Shown here: in pieces, positions 8,909 through 16,800 of the stretch
How positions within the stretch are numbered: the stretch's first letter is position 1
Layout: every line of letters starts with the position of its first letter
From: JBJMLO01 sp045805265
GTDB taxonomy: Bacteria > Actinomycetota > UBA4738 > JACQTL01
Assembly (NCBI GenBank): GCA_045805265.1
Contig: JBJMLO010000024.1
Span: 124,001-188,000, forward strand
Direction of reading: 5' to 3'
Length of the DNA: 64,000 nucleotides
Program-made: the position numbers and the translations under genes
The notes under the pieces: model-generated
Told to the model about the DNA's origin: nothing
Seen by the model: only the letters and a program-made list of their open reading frames with translations
The model's database searches: none

Positions 8909-10189
8909 ATGAACATCCGCGTGGTCCTGGGGGAGGACAACGTCCTGGTCCGAGAGGGGGTCCGGGCGCTGCTCGACGCGTCCGACGGCATCGAGGTGGC
9001 CGGCGTGGCCGCCGACGCGCCGTCCCTGATCAAGCTCGCGGAGGAGCTCGGGCCAGACGTCGTCGTCACCGACATCAAGATGCCTCCGAACTTCCAGCTG
9101 GAGGGCATCGACGCGGCGCACGAGATCCGCGCCCGGCATCCGGGGACGGGCGTCGTGGTGCTCTCGGCCCACGACGACGAGGCCTACGCCCTCGCCTTGC
9201 TGGGCAAGGGGCAGAGCGGCCTGGCATATCTGTTGAAGGAGCGCGTGGCCGAGGGCGAGGAGCTGGTCCGGGCCATCCGCGAGGTCGCCGCCGGCGGCTC
9301 CGCCATCGACCCCACGATCGCGGAACGGCTCGCGGGCAGGCACGACACGGAGGAACGGGACCGCCAGATCCTGGATCTGATGGCGTCGGGGATGGGCTAC
9401 GCCGAGCTGGCCGAGCGCCTCGGCACGACACAGGAGGACATCGACCGGAAGGTCACGGACCTGTTCGGGCGGCTGGCCGGCGAGGCCGGCAGCGGCCATA
9501 CCCGGGCCGTCGACGAGCTGAAGAAGCTGCACTCTGCGGTCGTGGACCGGGAGGCGTCGGCCCGAGCGCTGGCTCCGTACCTGCCGAGCGGGGTCGCGGA
9601 GAAGATCGGGCAGGGAGGCGTCCAGCTCGCGGAGGAGGTGGAGGCGAGCATCCTGTTCTCGGACATCCGGGGGTTCTCCGCGGTGGCCGAGACCACGCCC
9701 GCCCGGGAGCTGGCGGAGATGCTCACGCGCCACCTGTCGGCGATGGCCGAGGTCGTCACCGAGCACGGCGGGATCATCGACAAGTTCGCCGGCGACGCCG
9801 TGATGGCCGTGTTCGGGGCGCCCAACCCCGAGCCAGACCACGCGATCCGCGCGGTGCGCTGCGGCGTGGCGATGCAGGCCTGCCAGGCCCGGCTGAACGA
9901 GGAGTCGATCGAGCAGGGCCTCCGCTCGCTGCAGGTGGGGATCGGCGTGAACACCGGCGTGGTGATGGCCGGGACGGTCGGCGGCGGCGGCCGGCTCGAG
10001 TACACGGTCCTGGGGGACGCTGTGAACGTCGCCCAACGTCTGCAGTCCGTCGCCGCGGCCGGAGAGGTGCTGATCACGGGAGCGACGGCGCAGGCGGCGT
10101 CCGACGGCTGGTTCAAGCTGGAGCCCAAGGGAATCCAGCAGGTCAAGGGCCGAAAGGAACCCGTCGAGGTGTTCCGGGTCCTGGAGTGA
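8909..10189 (+). CDS. Response regulator fused to class III adenylate/guanylate cyclase
   Basis: About 426 residues from ATG 8909 (GTG or ATG 8885 would add eight). Order: NarL-like receiver (residues 1-125, D55 in VVVTDIKMPP, Lys in YLLKERVAEG), then a degenerate HTH-like helix pair (ILDLMASGMGYAELAERLG, about 150-175). A linker and a class III nucleotide cyclase domain follow (about 225-426). The cyclase keeps the metal-binding Asp of ILFSDIRGFSA, the second Asp in DKFAGDAVMAVFG, and the transition-state Asn/Arg in GDAVNVAQRLQ, so it should be active. It presumably makes cAMP (cGMP not excluded) under control of phosphorylation. Divergent from the related regulator at 8834, with about 75 bp shared between them. 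Confidence 0.9.
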   Translation: MNIRVVLGEDNVLVREGVRALLDASDGIEVAGVAADAPSLIKLAEELGPDVVVTDIKMPPNFQLEGIDAAHEIRARHPGTGVVVLSAHDDEAYALALLGKGQSGLAYLLKERVAEGEELVRAIREVAAGGSAIDPTIAERLAGRHDTEERDRQILDLMASGMGYAELAERLGTTQEDIDRKVTDLFGRLAGEAGSGHTRAVDELKKLHSAVVDREASARALAPYLPSGVAEKIGQGGVQLAEEVEASILFSDIRGFSAVAETTPARELAEMLTRHLSAMAEVVTEHGGIIDKFAGDAVMAVFGAPNPEPDHAIRAVRCGVAMQACQARLNEESIEQGLRSLQVGIGVNTGVVMAGTVGGGGRLEYTVLGDAVNVAQRLQSVAAAGEVLITGATAQAASDGWFKLEPKGIQQVKGRKEPVEVFRVLE

Positions 10190-10219
10190 AGTCCGACTGA
10201 AGCCCGGAAGCGCCGCTGC

Positions 10220-10225
10220 TACCCT
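10220..10225 (+). promoter_or_regulatory. -10 hexamer for tRNA-Thr
   Basis: TACCCT lies 10 nt upstream of the mature 5' end of the tRNA at 10236 and fits the TAnnnT consensus used elsewhere in the window. No clear -35 is visible. Confidence 0.45.
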
Positions 10226-10235
10226 TGTCAACCCG

Positions 10236-10308
10236 GCCGGGGTAGCTCAGTTGGTAGAGCAGCGGTTTCGTAAACCGCAGGTCGTCGGTTCGAGTCCGAC
10301 CTCCGGCT
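10236..10308 (+). tRNA. tRNA-Thr (anticodon CGT)
   Basis: A 73-nt cloverleaf. The 7-bp acceptor stem GCCGGGG/CTCCGGC has one G-U pair. The D arm contains AGCTCAGTTGGTAGAGC. The anticodon stem GCGGT/ACCGC encloses loop TTCGTAA, anticodon CGT (reads ACG). The T arm is GTCGG-TTCGAGT-CCGAC. The 3' CCA is not encoded. A second threonine isoacceptor (TGT) lies at 53634. Confidence 0.97.
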
Positions 10309-10386
10309 CTAACCTCGTGCGGGTTCCGCCTCCCTCCGCTTCGACGTGTCCCATTCAAGCCGCGCACCGGTGGGTCCGCCGGTACT

Positions 10387-10409
10387 AGGCCAGAGGCTCG
10401 CTCTGGCCT
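10387..10409 (+). terminator. Hairpin, likely terminator after tRNA-Thr
   Basis: Perfect 9-bp stem AGGCCAGAG / CTCTGGCCT with loop GCTCG, about 80 nt past the tRNA. No U-run follows, which is common in very GC-rich actinobacteria. Confidence 0.5.
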
Positions 10410-10556
10410 CGTCGACCGATCGCTCCGGCCGCGTGCGCCCACCAGATGGCCCGCGAGGTACGATTCACGGACGTACGCGAAGTCATCGTGCGCGGGTGCG
10501 CTATTGCCATTTGATGCCGATTGCCCTCAAGATGCGCGATTGGGGGGGGCCCGAAC

Positions 10557-12461
10557 ATGCAATGGAAGCATCAACATCCACTCAGACGCTGGACGAAGAC
10601 CGGACGCTTCTCACTGCTCGCCAGCGCGGCAGCCGTCCTCACCTTGACGCCATTCGCCCTGTCCGGACCCGTATCTGCCGCCTCCTCCGACGCCGACGCA
10701 CAATCGCCGTCCCTACTGTTCCGCGACAACATCGGGGGGTACGGGACGGACTGGGCATGGCACAACACGGTCGGCCCCGACGGAAGCAGCTACCTCACGG
10801 GCTACACGGAGTCACCGGATTTTCCGACGACGTCAGGGGTGATCCAGCCTGATTACGGCGGCTCGACCGACGCCTTCGTAGCAAAGATCGACCCAACCGG
10901 TTCCACTGTCGAGTGGGCCACCTACCTCGGGGGCGCCTACGAGGACGCCGGAGACGCCGTCGCGGTGGGGCCGGGGGGCACCGTCTTCGTCACCGGCCTC
11001 ACGTACTCTCATGACTTCCCGACCACCTCGGGGACGGTGCGGCAGACCTGGCCCGGGAGAGATCGGCGTGCGTTCGTGGCAGAGCTCGATTCGTCCGGCT
11101 CACACCTCCTGTACTCCACCTTCCTCCCGGGGACTACATACGGGCACGGTATCGCGGTGGACTCGGCGGGCGACGCCTTCGTCGTAGGTACGACCGGGTG
11201 GACGGACCTGCCCGTCACGCCCGGCGTCGCCGACTCTGTCCTTAACGACGGGAAGAACACGGCCGCCGAGGACGCCTACGTCATGAAGCTCGACCCGACC
11301 GGCTCGAAGCTTCTCTATGCGACGTATCTGGGAGGGTTTTCCGACGAGGCGGGCATGACGGTCGACCTTGATTCGAAGGGCGATGCTTTCGTGGCTGGCA
11401 ATACCACGTCCCCGGACTTTCCCGGGGTTCCTGACCAGCCTCCCTCCGACCATTACATCGTCACCCAGGGCTTCGTCGCCAAGCTCTCGCCCGATGCGTC
11501 GTCCATCGACTATGCCATCCTGGTCGGTGGCTCAGGCGAAGAGGACCTGAGAACGTTGACGGTGACACCGCGAGGCACCGCCTATGTGGGGGGCAGCACG
11601 TGGTCGAGCGACTTTCCAGTGACCCCCCGAGCCTATTCCGGGACCCTGCATGGCAACTCCGATGCCTTCGTGGTGGAAGTCAACAGTGTGGGGACAGGCT
11701 TGGTGGCCGCCACGTTGTTTGGTGGGGCCGGTGCGGAGAGCGGCTATGCCGGGGTGGACTCGGCTGGAAACCTCTACTTGGCGGGCTCCACAAATTCCAC
11801 CAACCTCCCCACGTCTACAAACGCAGCCCAGCCAGGCTACGGTGGCGGAGGCCTCGACGCGTACCTCGCCGTCTTCGATCCCACGGCCTCGAGCATTGAG
11901 TACGCCTCCTACCTCGGTGGCGAGGGCGAGGAGTTCGTGGTCAACGACGCCATCGACGGAGCAGGTGTGTCGTATCTCGCGGGCTGGACGACACCGGCGT
12001 CACACGCGGCCAGCCCCACCGACCTCGCGGGCCGCTCCGCCGCTGTCGCGTCGGACGTTCTGACCGCCGCTGTTGCCGTGCGTTGCACGGTGGCGGGGAC
12101 AGCCGCCTCGGAAACACTCGCTGGCACCGTGCACCGCGATGTGATCTGCGGCCGAGGCGGCGCCGACATCATCAAGGCCGGAGGCGGGAGTGATGTCCTC
12201 CTGGGCGGGGCGGGGAACGACCACATCTACGGCGATCGCGGCGCGGACATCATCCTGGGGCGCGACGGATCGGACACGGTCGTTGGCGGACCGGGCACCG
12301 ATCTGTTGTCCGGCGGACCCGGCAACGACTCGCTCGCTGGTGGCCTGCACGCGGACCACCTCTTCGGCGGCGGAGGTGACGACGCGCTTGGCGGCGGTGC
12401 CGGCCGGGACACCTGTCGAGGTGGCGCGGGACACGACCGTCTCACGTCCTGCGAGTTGTGA
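10557..12461 (+). CDS. Secreted beta-propeller (SBBP-type) protein with C-terminal RTX repeats
   Basis: 634-residue exported protein. A signal peptide (basic RRWTKTGR, hydrophobic core, cleavage near VSAAS) is followed by about seven or eight repeats of roughly 55-60 residues. These carry the SBBP signature: DAFVAKIDPTGS, YLGG, GGTVFVTGLTYSHDFPTTSG. The last 110 residues are glycine/aspartate nonapeptides such as GGAGNDHIYGDRGADII, typical of hemolysin-type calcium-binding repeats. Likely extracellular, possibly Ca-stabilised, without a visible catalytic domain. The ATG at 10557 starts the signal peptide; a TTG at 10521 is in frame but weaker. Codon choice is more relaxed (more A/T at third positions) than in neighbours, so horizontal acquisition is possible. 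Confidence 0.88.
   Translation: MQWKHQHPLRRWTKTGRFSLLASAAAVLTLTPFALSGPVSAASSDADAQSPSLLFRDNIGGYGTDWAWHNTVGPDGSSYLTGYTESPDFPTTSGVIQPDYGGSTDAFVAKIDPTGSTVEWATYLGGAYEDAGDAVAVGPGGTVFVTGLTYSHDFPTTSGTVRQTWPGRDRRAFVAELDSSGSHLLYSTFLPGTTYGHGIAVDSAGDAFVVGTTGWTDLPVTPGVADSVLNDGKNTAAEDAYVMKLDPTGSKLLYATYLGGFSDEAGMTVDLDSKGDAFVAGNTTSPDFPGVPDQPPSDHYIVTQGFVAKLSPDASSIDYAILVGGSGEEDLRTLTVTPRGTAYVGGSTWSSDFPVTPRAYSGTLHGNSDAFVVEVNSVGTGLVAATLFGGAGAESGYAGVDSAGNLYLAGSTNSTNLPTSTNAAQPGYGGGGLDAYLAVFDPTASSIEYASYLGGEGEEFVVNDAIDGAGVSYLAGWTTPASHAASPTDLAGRSAAVASDVLTAAVAVRCTVAGTAASETLAGTVHRDVICGRGGADIIKAGGGSDVLLGGAGNDHIYGDRGADIILGRDGSDTVVGGPGTDLLSGGPGNDSLAGGLHADHLFGGGGDDALGGGAGRDTCRGGAGHDRLTSCEL
12143..12450 (+). repeat. RTX (GGxGxDxxx) nonapeptide repeat coding region
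   Basis: Codes for about ten tandem nonapeptides, for example GRDGSDTVV, GGPGTDLLS, GGPGNDSLA and GGGGDDALG. Such arrays bind Ca2+ and fold as a parallel beta-roll outside the cell. It ends with a Cys-containing cap (DTCRGG, LTSCEL). Confidence 0.8.
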
Positions 12462-12641
12462 GCGGGCGACTCGTCCGTCCCTCGAACCTGACGCCTGCCA
12501 CCACCAGCCGAGCCAACGACATCGCCCACCCCCTTCAGTCTGAGATGTAAACGATGTCGTGAGACACCTGTCGTCTGTGTCGTGAAACCAGACACCACCT
12601 CCGGCTCCATCCGGCCGCCGTCTGGGTTCGATCGAGAACGG

Positions 12642-14012
12642 TCAGCCCTCCAGCCGGGTGGCGGCGAAGTCGCCGTCGCTGCCGATTCCGACTCGGCCGA
12701 CCGCCACGATGCGCCCGCTCTGATCGAGGGCACCGCCGAAGCCCCCCACGCTGTCGGAGAACTCGACCTTTGCCCGTCCGCCGGCCCCGAAGCCCGTGTC
12801 GGGCGCTCCGGCCCCGGTCAGCCGGAACACCCAGATCGCCTGGGTTTGGGTCTGCGGCGGCGGCCGGGTCGCGACGAACACCAGCTTCCCGTCGTCCTGG
12901 CGAAGCATCGTGTCGGGGTCCTCCGATCCGCCGAAGTCCGCGAAGGCCTTGCCGTCCCCGCCCCCGAAGGTCGCGTCGACGCCACCGTTCGCCTTGAGCC
13001 GCAGGACCGCCAGGTCCGCGCCCGACGAGCCCGTGACCGCGTTGTGCGCGGTGCCGCCGATGACGATCCGGCCGTCCGGCCGCACGGCGAGCCCGGCGAC
13101 ACTCTCGGACTCCCCGGCCACCATGTCGACGACCACCTTCCCGTCACCGGAGAAGGAGCCGTCCCGCGTCCCGTTCGACAGGTACCTCACCGCGATAAGC
13201 CGCTGCTCGAGGGCAGGGGTCTGGGACAACCCCGCCACCAGGATCGCGCCGGAGGGAAGGAACGTCACCGCCGATCCGAGGTCGAACGCGCCGCCGAAAT
13301 CCGTGGTCACCAACCCGTCGCCCCCTCCGAAGGCCGGGTCCAGGGAACCGTTGGGCTTGTACCGGGCCACCGCGACGTCGGAGACGACACCCGGGCCCCC
13401 GCGTGTCCCGCCGGGGCCGGGCGCTTGGGGCACGAAGATCGCGTTCCCGACGGCGACGATCCTCCCGTCCCCCTGGACGGCAACGTCGGCGGCGCTCGTG
13501 CTGTCGAATCCGGGGAACGCCGTGCGCACCTTCCCGTCACCGGAGAACGTCGTGTCCAGGTGGCCGTTCGTTGTGTACCTCGCGAGGGCGAACCGACCGC
13601 CCGCGGCCGTCTCCGACGAGCCGGCCGCCACCAGCTTCCCGTCGTCCTGCTGCGCCACCGCCTCGGCGGTGTCCCCCATGCCGCTGAAGTCGGTGCGCTG
13701 TCGCCCGTCACCACTGAACGCGGGGTCCGGATCACCACCGGCCGTGTACCTCGCGATGGCGAAGTCGTTGGATCCGAACGTGGTGCCCGTGGCCGCCTGA
13801 CCCACCGCCACGACCCTCCCGTTGCCCTGCACGAGGGCGTCGTTGGCGATGTCGAAGAACCCGGCGAAGTCGGTCCTGACTCTGCCGCCGGAGCCGAACG
13901 AGGAGTCGATATCGCCCGGCGCGGCCAAGGCCGGCGGTGCCACGATCACCAGCAACACGAAGGCCAGGACCGCCACCGACGCCGGTCGTGTCCGGAAACC
14001 AAATGCCCCCAT
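12642..14012 (-). CDS. Secreted delta-60 repeat protein
   Basis: 456-residue exported protein. A signal peptide (MGAFGFRTRP, then VAVLAFVLLVIVAPPALAA) is followed by about seven repeats of 55-60 residues. Each has the delta-60 pattern: GDIDSSFGSGGRVRTDF, then a GRVVAVGQ strand and a DFAIARY strand, as found in predicted beta-propeller exoproteins. Start at ATG 14012 is preceded by GGAGGT on the minus strand; longer in-frame extensions to 14261 lack a signal peptide. No catalytic residues are recognisable, so function is unknown. It converges on the SBBP/RTX gene. The 180 bp between the two stops holds only short GTGTC/GACAC inverted pieces. Confidence 0.88.
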   Translation of the reverse strand: MGAFGFRTRPASVAVLAFVLLVIVAPPALAAPGDIDSSFGSGGRVRTDFAGFFDIANDALVQGNGRVVAVGQAATGTTFGSNDFAIARYTAGGDPDPAFSGDGRQRTDFSGMGDTAEAVAQQDDGKLVAAGSSETAAGGRFALARYTTNGHLDTTFSGDGKVRTAFPGFDSTSAADVAVQGDGRIVAVGNAIFVPQAPGPGGTRGGPGVVSDVAVARYKPNGSLDPAFGGGDGLVTTDFGGAFDLGSAVTFLPSGAILVAGLSQTPALEQRLIAVRYLSNGTRDGSFSGDGKVVVDMVAGESESVAGLAVRPDGRIVIGGTAHNAVTGSSGADLAVLRLKANGGVDATFGGGDGKAFADFGGSEDPDTMLRQDDGKLVFVATRPPPQTQTQAIWVFRLTGAGAPDTGFGAGGRAKVEFSDSVGGFGGALDQSGRIVAVGRVGIGSDGDFAATRLEG

Positions 14013-14367
14013 CCGCGCACCTCCCTTGAGGATCCGCGACCAGGGTGGCCACCGGGCACCGGGGAGGTCAACCCCTCCGAACAGGATCGGGATTCTCGGC
14101 GTCTGGCAACCACTGCATGATCGGGCCGCTCTGCTCAACTGCAGGCGAGAACGGTCCGTATGCGCGGGAGCCGCAATGCCTCCCCTTCCCTCCGGTTTCC
14201 GACACATTTCTCGCTCCGGGCTCGAAGAGGAAGAAGGCGACTCAGTCCACCGACGGAGCATGCCGAGGTGAACTGGGAGTGAATCCGTGACCTCCGCGCG
14301 ATGACCACGAACACGAAACGACCCGGGGCTCCTCGACGTCCCGGGTCGTTTCGTTGCTCGATGGCTG
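14013..14367. other. Intergenic region, 355 bp
   Basis: Separates two minus-strand genes. It contains a strong terminator hairpin (14313-14354) and the upstream region of the delta-60 gene. I looked for a riboswitch (c-di-GMP, c-di-AMP, cobalamin) and found no convincing conserved core. No coding sequence is supported here. Confidence 0.6.
14313..14354 (-). terminator. Strong hairpin terminator of the phosphoesterase gene
   Basis: Perfect 15-bp inverted repeat (ACGAAACGACCCGGG and its complement) with a 12-nt loop, beginning 14 nt past the stop of the minus-strand hydrolase. The arms are mixed in composition, not just G+C, and the stem is very stable. Confidence 0.8.
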
Positions 14368-16584
14368 CTATGGGCCGGCAGCCAACGCGGCGGCCTGGTC
14401 GATCAGGGACTGGGCCTGGGCGGTCCAGGACGCGATCTGACCCTTGCTCAGCTTCTGGCCCGAGAACTCAGCGCCGTTTAGCCCGGTGCGGATCTGGGCG
14501 GCGAGCGAATCGCGCTGTCCCGTCAGGTTCGCGATCTGATTCTCGATCGAGGTGTATGTCCCGTCGCCGGCGTCGTTGCTCGCGAGCGCACGGGTCGATG
14601 CGGTGAGCGTATCCATGCCGAACTGCCCGAACGACGCCATGAGCTGCTTGTATACGGCGCCGAGCTTCTCCAGCTCATTGTGGTGTGTGTGGAGGGCATC
14701 CGGCACGGCGTCGAAGTCCAGGATCTCGGTAACCGTACGCCCGTCGGTCTCGTAGTCGTCCTTGAGGCCGACGAGCGTGAGGAGCGTCGGGCGAACGTCG
14801 GTGTGGTCCGTCCAGACGTTTCCGACCTGGTCCATGTGCCGGACCCCCGGACCGACGTAGCCGGCCCAGGTCGAGGCGATCTCGTCCTGGATGTCGCCGT
14901 GGTTCCACGCGAAGCTCTGGTTCGTTCGCGCCGGGATGAACGCGCACGCCCCGTCCGTCGCGCAGGGTGCGGGCGCGGTCGTACCCGACACGTTGCCGGT
15001 GGCGAAGAAGAACCAGTCGGGATCCGCGAACGGCGTGAACGTCGGCGTCCGGTACGGATCCGCGGTCACCATGTGCAGCGTCTTCATCTCCGTGTGGTCC
15101 GCCTCCGCGACCATGATGTTGTTCTCGACTTGCCCTGTGTACGGGTTCGTCCAGTGCAACCCGCCCACCTCGCGTTCCAGGTTGCGGACCACGGGGTCGG
15201 TCTGGTCCCGGAGCGGCTGCGCTGCCGTCCCGTTGACGTACACCGTCGGGGCGTCGTCGGAGTGCACCGAGAACAGGGTCGAGTCGCCGGTCTGCGTGTA
15301 CACCATGCGCCGCAGGTCGGCGTTGATCTCGCCGACCCGGTTGTAGGTGCACGGCGTGTTCACGCCGTCGCAGCCCGTCGGCGTGGGCGAGTCGCCGACG
15401 AAGTGGTCACCCTCGTCGACCGTGAACACGAACTCAGTGTTGGTCTTGTTGATCCCGTCCGCGGCCAGGCGGTCGAAGAACTTCCCGAACGCACTGTCGT
15501 AGTCGTGGAGCTGCTGCACATACCCGGCCTCGCCGGGCCCGTACGCGAAGTGGATGTTGCCGGCGGTGCCGTGGCCGTCGTGCGCGTCCGAGATATACGC
15601 GTACGTGACGGGAACACCCGCCTCCTGCATCTGCGCGACCCACGACAGCGAGACGGTGGCCTCCATCCCGTCGAAGCCCGGGAACCCGACGTGACCGGTC
15701 GAGTCCTGGATGGTGTTCCCGTCGAGGTCCGTCATCGGCCCGCTGGGCTTGATCACGGGGTCGACGTACTTGGCCCCGAACAGCCCGTTGTATCCGGCGT
15801 AGCCGCCGGGCTCGTCGGGGAGCGAGTCCGGGCGGCCGTGATTGGCCGCCGAGCAGATCGCGCCGCCCTGCGCGCAGTGGACGCCGATGCCCACGAAGTC
15901 CGCGAAGGCCTGGCCCGGGTTCGCGGCGACCTCGGCGGCCTCCGGCGACGCGGGACCGAACACGGTCGGGATGTCGATCGCCGTGTTCTCGAGGATCGTG
16001 TTCGCCGTGGCCACCGCGCCAACGTCACACCCGGCCCTGGTGTACGGGGCCCACGGCGCCGGGGCGATCTTCCCCTGCTCGTTGATCATCTCCGGCGTGG
16101 TGTCGGTGGTGCTGCCGGCCGGGTCGAACAGCGGCGCCGTCCAGTAGGCGAACGAGACGCCGGTCCGGGTCGTGCCGTCGGTCTTGAAGTACCGGAAGCT
16201 GTTCGAGACCGGCTGGCCCATCCGGTCGGGGTACACGCCCGTCAGCGAGGTCAGGATCCCCGTCGCCGTGTGTGAGATGAGGGCCGTGTGGTCGTTCGTC
16301 AACAGGGTGCCGTTGTTCTTGATGAAGTTCAGCAGGTGCGGCATCTGCTCGAGGTCCGACGGGACGTTCGCGTTGTCCCGAAGGAAGTGCGTGTTGTCGA
16401 ACTGGATGTAGATCACGTGCTTGACCTGGCCGCTGGCCGACTGCAGCTGACAGCCGGATACCGGCGACGTGCTCGGCGAGGCCGGCGCAGCGATGGCCGG
16501 CGTGCCGAGCGGTGCCAGGGTCGGGGCCGCCGTCACGGCGAGTGCCGTCAGGACGACCGCGGCCAGTGAGAGCCGTTTGCGCAT
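14368..16584 (-). CDS. Secreted alkaline-phosphatase-superfamily hydrolase
   Basis: 738-residue exported protein. Signal peptide MRKRLSLAAVVLTALAVTAAPT, then an alkaline-phosphatase/sulfatase-like fold. The first metal Asp lies in HVIYIQFDNTHF. The candidate Thr nucleophile is in ISHTATGILTSLTG. Metal ligands recur in FVFTVDEGDHFVGD and MVAEADHTEM. Cys pairs (CAQGGAICSAA, CDGVNTPCTY) suggest extracellular disulfides. Probably a phosphomonoesterase or phosphodiesterase acting outside the cell; substrate unknown. The ATG at 16584 has a GGGGG ribosome site. It is divergent from the diguanylate cyclase, and a long palindrome lies between them. Confidence 0.85.
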   Translation of the reverse strand: MRKRLSLAAVVLTALAVTAAPTLAPLGTPAIAAPASPSTSPVSGCQLQSASGQVKHVIYIQFDNTHFLRDNANVPSDLEQMPHLLNFIKNNGTLLTNDHTALISHTATGILTSLTGVYPDRMGQPVSNSFRYFKTDGTTRTGVSFAYWTAPLFDPAGSTTDTTPEMINEQGKIAPAPWAPYTRAGCDVGAVATANTILENTAIDIPTVFGPASPEAAEVAANPGQAFADFVGIGVHCAQGGAICSAANHGRPDSLPDEPGGYAGYNGLFGAKYVDPVIKPSGPMTDLDGNTIQDSTGHVGFPGFDGMEATVSLSWVAQMQEAGVPVTYAYISDAHDGHGTAGNIHFAYGPGEAGYVQQLHDYDSAFGKFFDRLAADGINKTNTEFVFTVDEGDHFVGDSPTPTGCDGVNTPCTYNRVGEINADLRRMVYTQTGDSTLFSVHSDDAPTVYVNGTAAQPLRDQTDPVVRNLEREVGGLHWTNPYTGQVENNIMVAEADHTEMKTLHMVTADPYRTPTFTPFADPDWFFFATGNVSGTTAPAPCATDGACAFIPARTNQSFAWNHGDIQDEIASTWAGYVGPGVRHMDQVGNVWTDHTDVRPTLLTLVGLKDDYETDGRTVTEILDFDAVPDALHTHHNELEKLGAVYKQLMASFGQFGMDTLTASTRALASNDAGDGTYTSIENQIANLTGQRDSLAAQIRTGLNGAEFSGQKLSKGQIASWTAQAQSLIDQAAALAAGP

Positions 16585-16658
16585 CGTCTCGAACCCCCTT
16601 TGCCGGCCTCCCTGTGTGCCCGGCACTTCCGGGTCGAGCCTGTGCCGGCGCAGGCGCC

Positions 16659-16682
16659 GGAGACTATCGCCCGATTGTCTCC
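16659..16682. promoter_or_regulatory. 24-bp near-perfect palindrome between divergent genes
   Basis: GGAGACTATCG, two bases, CGATTGTCTCC: 11-bp arms with one mismatch. It sits in the 216-bp region between the secreted hydrolase (start 16584) and the diguanylate cyclase (start 16801), where a dimeric repressor could control both. The regulator is unknown. Confidence 0.5.
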
Positions 16683-16800
16683 AGAATGCGAATCCACTGA
16701 GAACGGGCGTGGTCGGCGACTCGAGCCGAACCGTTTCCGGGTCCGGCCCTTGTGCCGCGCGGACTTGAGATCGGGGTCCTGCGCGCCGAAATGAACAGAC

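Noticed and set aside
10143..10442. Minus-strand frame containing RTRTDDLRFTKPLLYQLSYPG
   Set aside because: This is the well-known spurious translation of the antisense strand of a tRNA gene (tRNA-Thr at 10236).
10236..12461. Genomic island inserted at tRNA-Thr(CGT)
   Set aside because: Only one gene of unusual composition follows; no integrase and no repeated tRNA 3' end was found by eye.
12642..14261. N-terminal extension of the delta-60 protein to 14261
   Set aside because: The Met at 14012 starts a clean signal peptide with GGAGGT upstream; the extension would bury it.
14013..14300. Possible riboswitch upstream of the delta-60 gene
   Set aside because: No conserved core of c-di-GMP, c-di-AMP, SAM or cobalamin classes could be matched by eye.
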